This document shows, in pieces, positions 5,565 through 8,720 of a DNA stretch of 8,720 nucleotides. The position numbers and the translations under genes are program-made. The stretch comes from Chloroflexota bacterium (GTDB lineage Bacteria; Chloroflexota; Anaerolineae; UBA4142), in assembly GCA_016200825.1 (NCBI GenBank), contig JACQEA010000345.1:1-8720 (forward strand). The letters are read 5' to 3'. A model generated the notes under the pieces. That model worked only from the letters and a program-made list of their open reading frames with translations. It was not told the DNA's origin and searched no databases. Positions within the stretch are counted from its first letter, which is position 1. Each line of letters opens with the position of its first letter.

Positions 5565-7349
5565 TTACTGGGCGCAACGAAAACCAACAGTGAAATAACT
5601 GTAATCCGGCAAGTAAACGTTGCGATAAGTCGTGCGCATTTTGTACTGAAAGTCATTCCATACACCCCCACGCGCAACGCGATATGTTCCAGAAGACGGA
5701 CCTTTAGGATTTCGCGTCGGCGGATTGATAAAATAATATTTGTTGTCGTACCAATCCGCAACCCATTCCCAGACATTCCCCGCCATATCCTGCGCGCCGT
5801 ATGGACTGGCCCCAGTTGGGAAAATCCCAACCTCTGTTGTATCATCGCGCCCACTTTCAATCGAATTCAATCGGTTCTTCTCAAAACTATTTCCCCATGG
5901 ATAGATTCGCCCGTCTGTTCCGCGCGCGGCTTTTTCCCATTCCGCTTCGGTTGGCAATCGTTTGCCCAGCCACTTGCAATATGTGTCGGCGTCATTCCAC
6001 GAAACGTAAATCACCGGATAGTTGTCGAAGGATGGGTTGCCATAGTAAGAACTGCGAGTGTACGATTTCGATTCACTTGGACGCGCGCAACTGCGCGCAT
6101 CAACACATTTTTTGTAGAGCGCGTTCGTCACTTCAAACTTGTCCATCATAAATGCGTCGAGATAAACCAAGTGTTGCGGCTTTTCATCGCTTGCTCCTTG
6201 CGTATCATTCAAACCGCTCCCCATTAGAAATTCGCCTTCAGGGATAGAAACCATTTCAGCGCTTTTATTGACACCGCTTAGAAAACCAATCGCGAACACG
6301 GCTAACGCCAAGAACACCGCGCATCCACCAACTCCAGCAAGCAAGAATGGAAATCGCGATGAAGTTTGTTTGGACGCGCGCGGCGGAACAATTGGTGTCA
6401 CCGGTTTCGGAGTCCTCGATTGAACTGGCATGGGCGGTGGCGGTGGGACAACAATCGGTTGCGCTGGCTTTGTCACGCGCGGCGGGACGTAACGAGTAAC
6501 ATCTTCAGGCAGAGGGGTTTTCACTTCACTGCGTACGGTTAACGCGCTTGCCAATTCAGCCGCGCGCGCAAATCTCTGCGCGGGTTGTTTCGCCATCGCT
6601 TTGGAAATAGTTTGTTCCACTCTTTCCGATACGCGCGGATTGATGGATCGCAAGCGTGGCGGCGTTTCATAAATCACTTTGTGCAAAATCGCGGGCGTTG
6701 TTTCTCCGGTGAACGGCACGCGCCCGCTCACCATTTCATACGCGACGACGCCGAGTGAATAGATGTCGGTGCGAGAATCTATATTTTTGTCGCCGAGCGC
6801 TTGCTCTGGACTCATATACGCGGGCGTGCCAATTGCCGCGCCGGTGCTGGTGAAACTCGATCCCTCGATCGCTTTGGCAATTCCGAAATCGGTGAGCGTG
6901 GCAAAATCATTTTCACCCACGATGATATTGCTTGGCTTAATATCGCGGTGGATGAAACCGCGCGCGTGCGCGTAATCGAGCGCGCTCGCAATCTGCTCCA
7001 AGATTTTTGCCGCGCGCTCTAACGACAACACGCGATCGCGCTGAATTATTTGTTGCAGGGTTTCGCCTTCCAACATTTCCATCACGATAAAATGATAACC
7101 CTGCGCTTCGCCCACGTCGTGAATGACGACGATGTTCGGATGTTTCAAGCGCGCGGCGTTTTGCGCTTCACGCTTGAAGCGTTCGACAAAGTTGGGATCG
7201 TGCGCAAAGTACGGCGGCAGAACTTTGATCGCGACTTCGCGCGTGAGGGCGGGCTGAATGGCTTTGTACACAATCGCCATTCCGCCGCGCCCGAGTTCTG
7301 CGATGATTTTGTAGGGACCGAGGAATTTGCCGATGAGAGAATCTAGCAT
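5565..7349 (-). CDS. Transmembrane Ser/Thr protein kinase with C-terminal FGE/SUMF1-like domain
   Basis: A 594-residue PknB-like receptor. The cytoplasmic kinase domain (about 13-270) is complete: Gly loop GRGGMAIVY (20-28), VAIK with Lys42, Glu61, catalytic HRDIKPSN (134-141), DFG (154-156), GTPAYMSPE (174-182). A Pro-rich linker (about 279-323) leads to one membrane helix (about 335-357). The outer part (365-594) is an FGE-sulfatase/SUMF1-like fold: MVSIPEGEFLMGS, RLPTEAEWEKAARG (464-477), AGNVWEWVADWYD (523-535), RGGVW (560-564) and GFRC (589-592). The two catalytic Cys of true formylglycine-generating enzymes, expected just after RGGVW, are absent (NDFQYKMRTTYR there), so oxidase activity is unlikely and a binding role is more plausible. 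Cys415/Cys421 may pair. Kinase-FGE fusions are known, for example Chlamydia Pkn1. It lies 53 bases downstream of another kinase gene, probably in one transcript, and converges on the FAD gene with a 41-base gap. The ATG at 7347-7349 has only a weak purine-rich upstream stretch. Confidence 0.93.
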   Translation of the reverse strand: MLDSLIGKFLGPYKIIAELGRGGMAIVYKAIQPALTREVAIKVLPPYFAHDPNFVERFKREAQNAARLKHPNIVVIHDVGEAQGYHFIVMEMLEGETLQQIIQRDRVLSLERAAKILEQIASALDYAHARGFIHRDIKPSNIIVGENDFATLTDFGIAKAIEGSSFTSTGAAIGTPAYMSPEQALGDKNIDSRTDIYSLGVVAYEMVSGRVPFTGETTPAILHKVIYETPPRLRSINPRVSERVEQTISKAMAKQPAQRFARAAELASALTVRSEVKTPLPEDVTRYVPPRVTKPAQPIVVPPPPPMPVQSRTPKPVTPIVPPRASKQTSSRFPFLLAGVGGCAVFLALAVFAIGFLSGVNKSAEMVSIPEGEFLMGSGLNDTQGASDEKPQHLVYLDAFMMDKFEVTNALYKKCVDARSCARPSESKSYTRSSYYGNPSFDNYPVIYVSWNDADTYCKWLGKRLPTEAEWEKAARGTDGRIYPWGNSFEKNRLNSIESGRDDTTEVGIFPTGASPYGAQDMAGNVWEWVADWYDNKYYFINPPTRNPKGPSSGTYRVARGGVWNDFQYKMRTTYRNVYLPDYSYFTVGFRCAQ

Positions 7350-7402
7350 TCTAATCTTTCTTGACCCTGGGCCAATACGCTTGAACAGGTTGAATTACGG
7401 AA

Positions 7403-8720
7403 TCAGTCGGGGCCCCAAGAAAAGTATAATTCGCCACTATCCGGACCGATTTGTTGAATTTTTCCATCAGCGCGTTGCCATACGGTGCTAACCTTTAAGA
7501 TGTAGATTGTTCCATTGCTGTCCAACGTATAACATAGGCTCTTTGCAGGTGGGAGTTTGATGGTTATGTTCCGTGTTAATAACATGCATCGACTTCCTCC
7601 CCCACGAATATCAGCGAAATAATATTCCTCTGAGGTGAGTCCCCCGACAGACCCCCAGCTAAAAGATGGAATTTCAAACTTCGCGAAATGAAATTCATTA
7701 TTAGACAGTCGCTTTCCAGATTGATTTTCTAGTGTGATTTTGGGTGCGCTATATTTGAATCCTGAATCTGATTTTAGATCAAAAGCAAATGCTCCAGATC
7801 CGAGTACTATGTATGCTTCGGTAAGAATGAATGTAGTTCCAGGGTCTCTGAATCCAGATAGGTCCGTTGCTCCAGGTGCCGCAGTTGTCGGTGAAGATGC
7901 CCTAGTGGTAGTACGAGTCTGTGTAATTGTCCCCCTCTGTGTGGGGGAGGCAGTGAAAGTCCGAATAGGAAGTGTCACCGAAGATAGAGTTGCGGTCGCA
8001 GTGGTGGTCGCCGTTGTGATTGGCACCAAAGTTGCTTCCTGTGTGATTTGGCTTTCTGATATTGCTGCCACTTTGCCTGCAGCATTATTCTCAGTCAACA
8101 ACCGCGCTGTGCCGATTCCGCCAACAAACAAAATAACTATGCCTATCATCACAACAATCCCACCCGCCCACACCGCGCGTGATGGACGTCGCGTTGGTGT
8201 GATTGGTGCGCGCAAAGATTCTGGTGACGCCAACTCTTCGCGGCTTTCAGTCCTCGGCTCAACGAACTCAGTTGGCGATTCAATTTGTTCCGCAATTTGC
8301 GCGGGCGCGGAAAATTCTACGCGGCGCTCTCGCTCTTCATCTTGCGCGCGCGTTAATGTTTCCAAAAAATCATCAATGCTGTCGTAACGCTCAGCGCGTT
8401 CTTTCGCGAGCGCGGACAAAATAATTTCATCAAGCCACGGCGGAATCGCAGCGTTATGCGCGCTCGGCGGCAAAGGCACGGCGGTTTTGATCAAATGAAT
8501 ATTCGTCGCGGCGGCGGCAGGAATTTTGCGGCGATCAAAATTCAAATAGTCGTGACCCGCGAGCATTTGATACAACGCCGCGCCCAGCGAGTACACGTCA
8601 ATGCGCGGATCATCGCGCACGCCATCCACTTGCTCCGGCGGCATATACTGCACCGTGCCGGCAATAAAACTGTGCGGGGTCATTGTCCACGCAAATGCTT
8701 TCAACAATTCCGAAATGTGC
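7403..8720 (-). CDS. Transmembrane Ser/Thr protein kinase with unrecognised ectodomain (partial, 5' end outside window)
   Basis: The reading frame stays open to the window edge (439 codons seen). Residue numbers count from the TTG at 8707, which is an internal codon and not the start. The C-lobe of a PknB-like kinase is visible: activation-segment end AGTVQYMPPEQ (16-26), DVYSLGAALYQMLAG (37-51, helix F Asp37), ending in ERYDSIDDFLETL (106-118). Gly loop, catalytic HRD and DFG lie outside the window. An acidic juxtamembrane stretch (121-165), a basic patch (TRRPSR, 172-177) and one membrane helix (179-200) follow. Then comes a Thr/Ser-rich linker (229-280, many TT and TA pairs), typical of an extended extracellular stalk, and a beta-rich domain of about 150 residues (285-434) with two Cys (374, 392) that I cannot assign to a family. 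The part after the membrane helix has very few CGCG tetramers, unlike the kinase part. It is the upstream partner of the FGE-kinase at 7349, with a 53-base gap. Confidence 0.88.
   Translation of the reverse strand, partial: HISELLKAFAWTMTPHSFIAGTVQYMPPEQVDGVRDDPRIDVYSLGAALYQMLAGHDYLNFDRRKIPAAAATNIHLIKTAVPLPPSAHNAAIPPWLDEIILSALAKERAERYDSIDDFLETLTRAQDEERERRVEFSAPAQIAEQIESPTEFVEPRTESREELASPESLRAPITPTRRPSRAVWAGGIVVMIGIVILFVGGIGTARLLTENNAAGKVAAISESQITQEATLVPITTATTTATATLSSVTLPIRTFTASPTQRGTITQTRTTTRASSPTTAAPGATDLSGFRDPGTTFILTEAYIVLGSGAFAFDLKSDSGFKYSAPKITLENQSGKRLSNNEFHFAKFEIPSFSWGSVGGLTSEEYYFADIRGGGSRCMLLTRNITIKLPPAKSLCYTLDSNGTIYILKVSTVWQRADGKIQQIGPDSGELYFSWGPD

Noticed and set aside
5559..6227. Long plus-strand reading frame of 222 codons opposite the FGE domain of the kinase gene
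   Set aside because: It is fully antisense to a well-supported kinase gene whose protein shows clear family motifs. The plus-strand translation has no recognisable pattern.
7734..8387. Plus-strand reading frame of 217 codons with Val/Ala-rich segments opposite the second kinase gene
   Set aside because: The Val-rich stretch is the complement of the Thr-rich stalk codons (ACC/ACT opposite GGT/AGT/GTN). The minus-strand frame encodes a coherent kinase-helix-ectodomain protein.
8690..8720. Possible pseudokinase: the residues just before the activation segment read ISELLK instead of DFG
   Set aside because: With an activation loop a few residues longer than in the neighbouring kinase, the DFG would fall just beyond the window edge, so its absence cannot be claimed.

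Overview
The window looks like a chromosomal segment from an uncultured-type Chloroflexota (Anaerolineae-like) bacterium. This is inference from three things: transmembrane Ser/Thr kinases with exchangeable C-terminal modules, a Bmp/Nup-type nucleoside ABC transporter next to a xanthine-dehydrogenase-family FAD subunit, and gene junctions full of short A-rich and palindromic repeats. Codon use is mixed: GCG, CGC and GTG are favoured in four-fold boxes while ATT, TTT and AAA are common, so CGCG tetramers are very frequent. No RNA gene, CRISPR array, transposase or phage gene was seen.

Plus strand, 1-2629: the 3' end of an ABC transporter ATPase, a complete ClpS-type N-degron adaptor, and two membrane permeases of the NupP/NupQ (YufP/YufQ) type. 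The first three genes are separated by 4 and 10 bases and the two permeases by 62 bases, so they look like one operon for uptake of a nucleoside or a similar solute, with ClpS placed inside it. The 62-base gap carries heptamer arrays in inverted orientation.

2630-3020: a 391-base gene-free stretch with two copies of a ~110-base repeat followed by a 133-base palindromic element with perfect 12-base terminal inverted repeats. 3021-4259: a major facilitator exporter with a TTG start and the only clear Shine-Dalgarno site in the window. 4260-4536: another palindromic repeat, sharing a 36-base module with the first, then a nonamer repeat.

4537-5523: a CoxM/XdhB-type FAD-binding subunit, without its molybdenum and iron-sulfur partners in view. 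Its reading frame contains two in-frame arrays of an AAAAGTC-like heptamer, and its C-terminal tail is encoded by a dispersed nonamer repeat. This gene has been visibly reshaped by repeat DNA.

Minus strand, 8720-5565: two adjacent transmembrane Ser/Thr protein kinases, convergent with the FAD gene. The upstream one (partial at the window edge) has a Thr-rich linker and an unrecognised beta-rich ectodomain with different base composition. The downstream one carries an FGE/SUMF1-like domain that lacks the catalytic cysteines of true formylglycine-generating enzymes. Together they look like a pair of membrane signalling receptors with different sensor or effector ectodomains.
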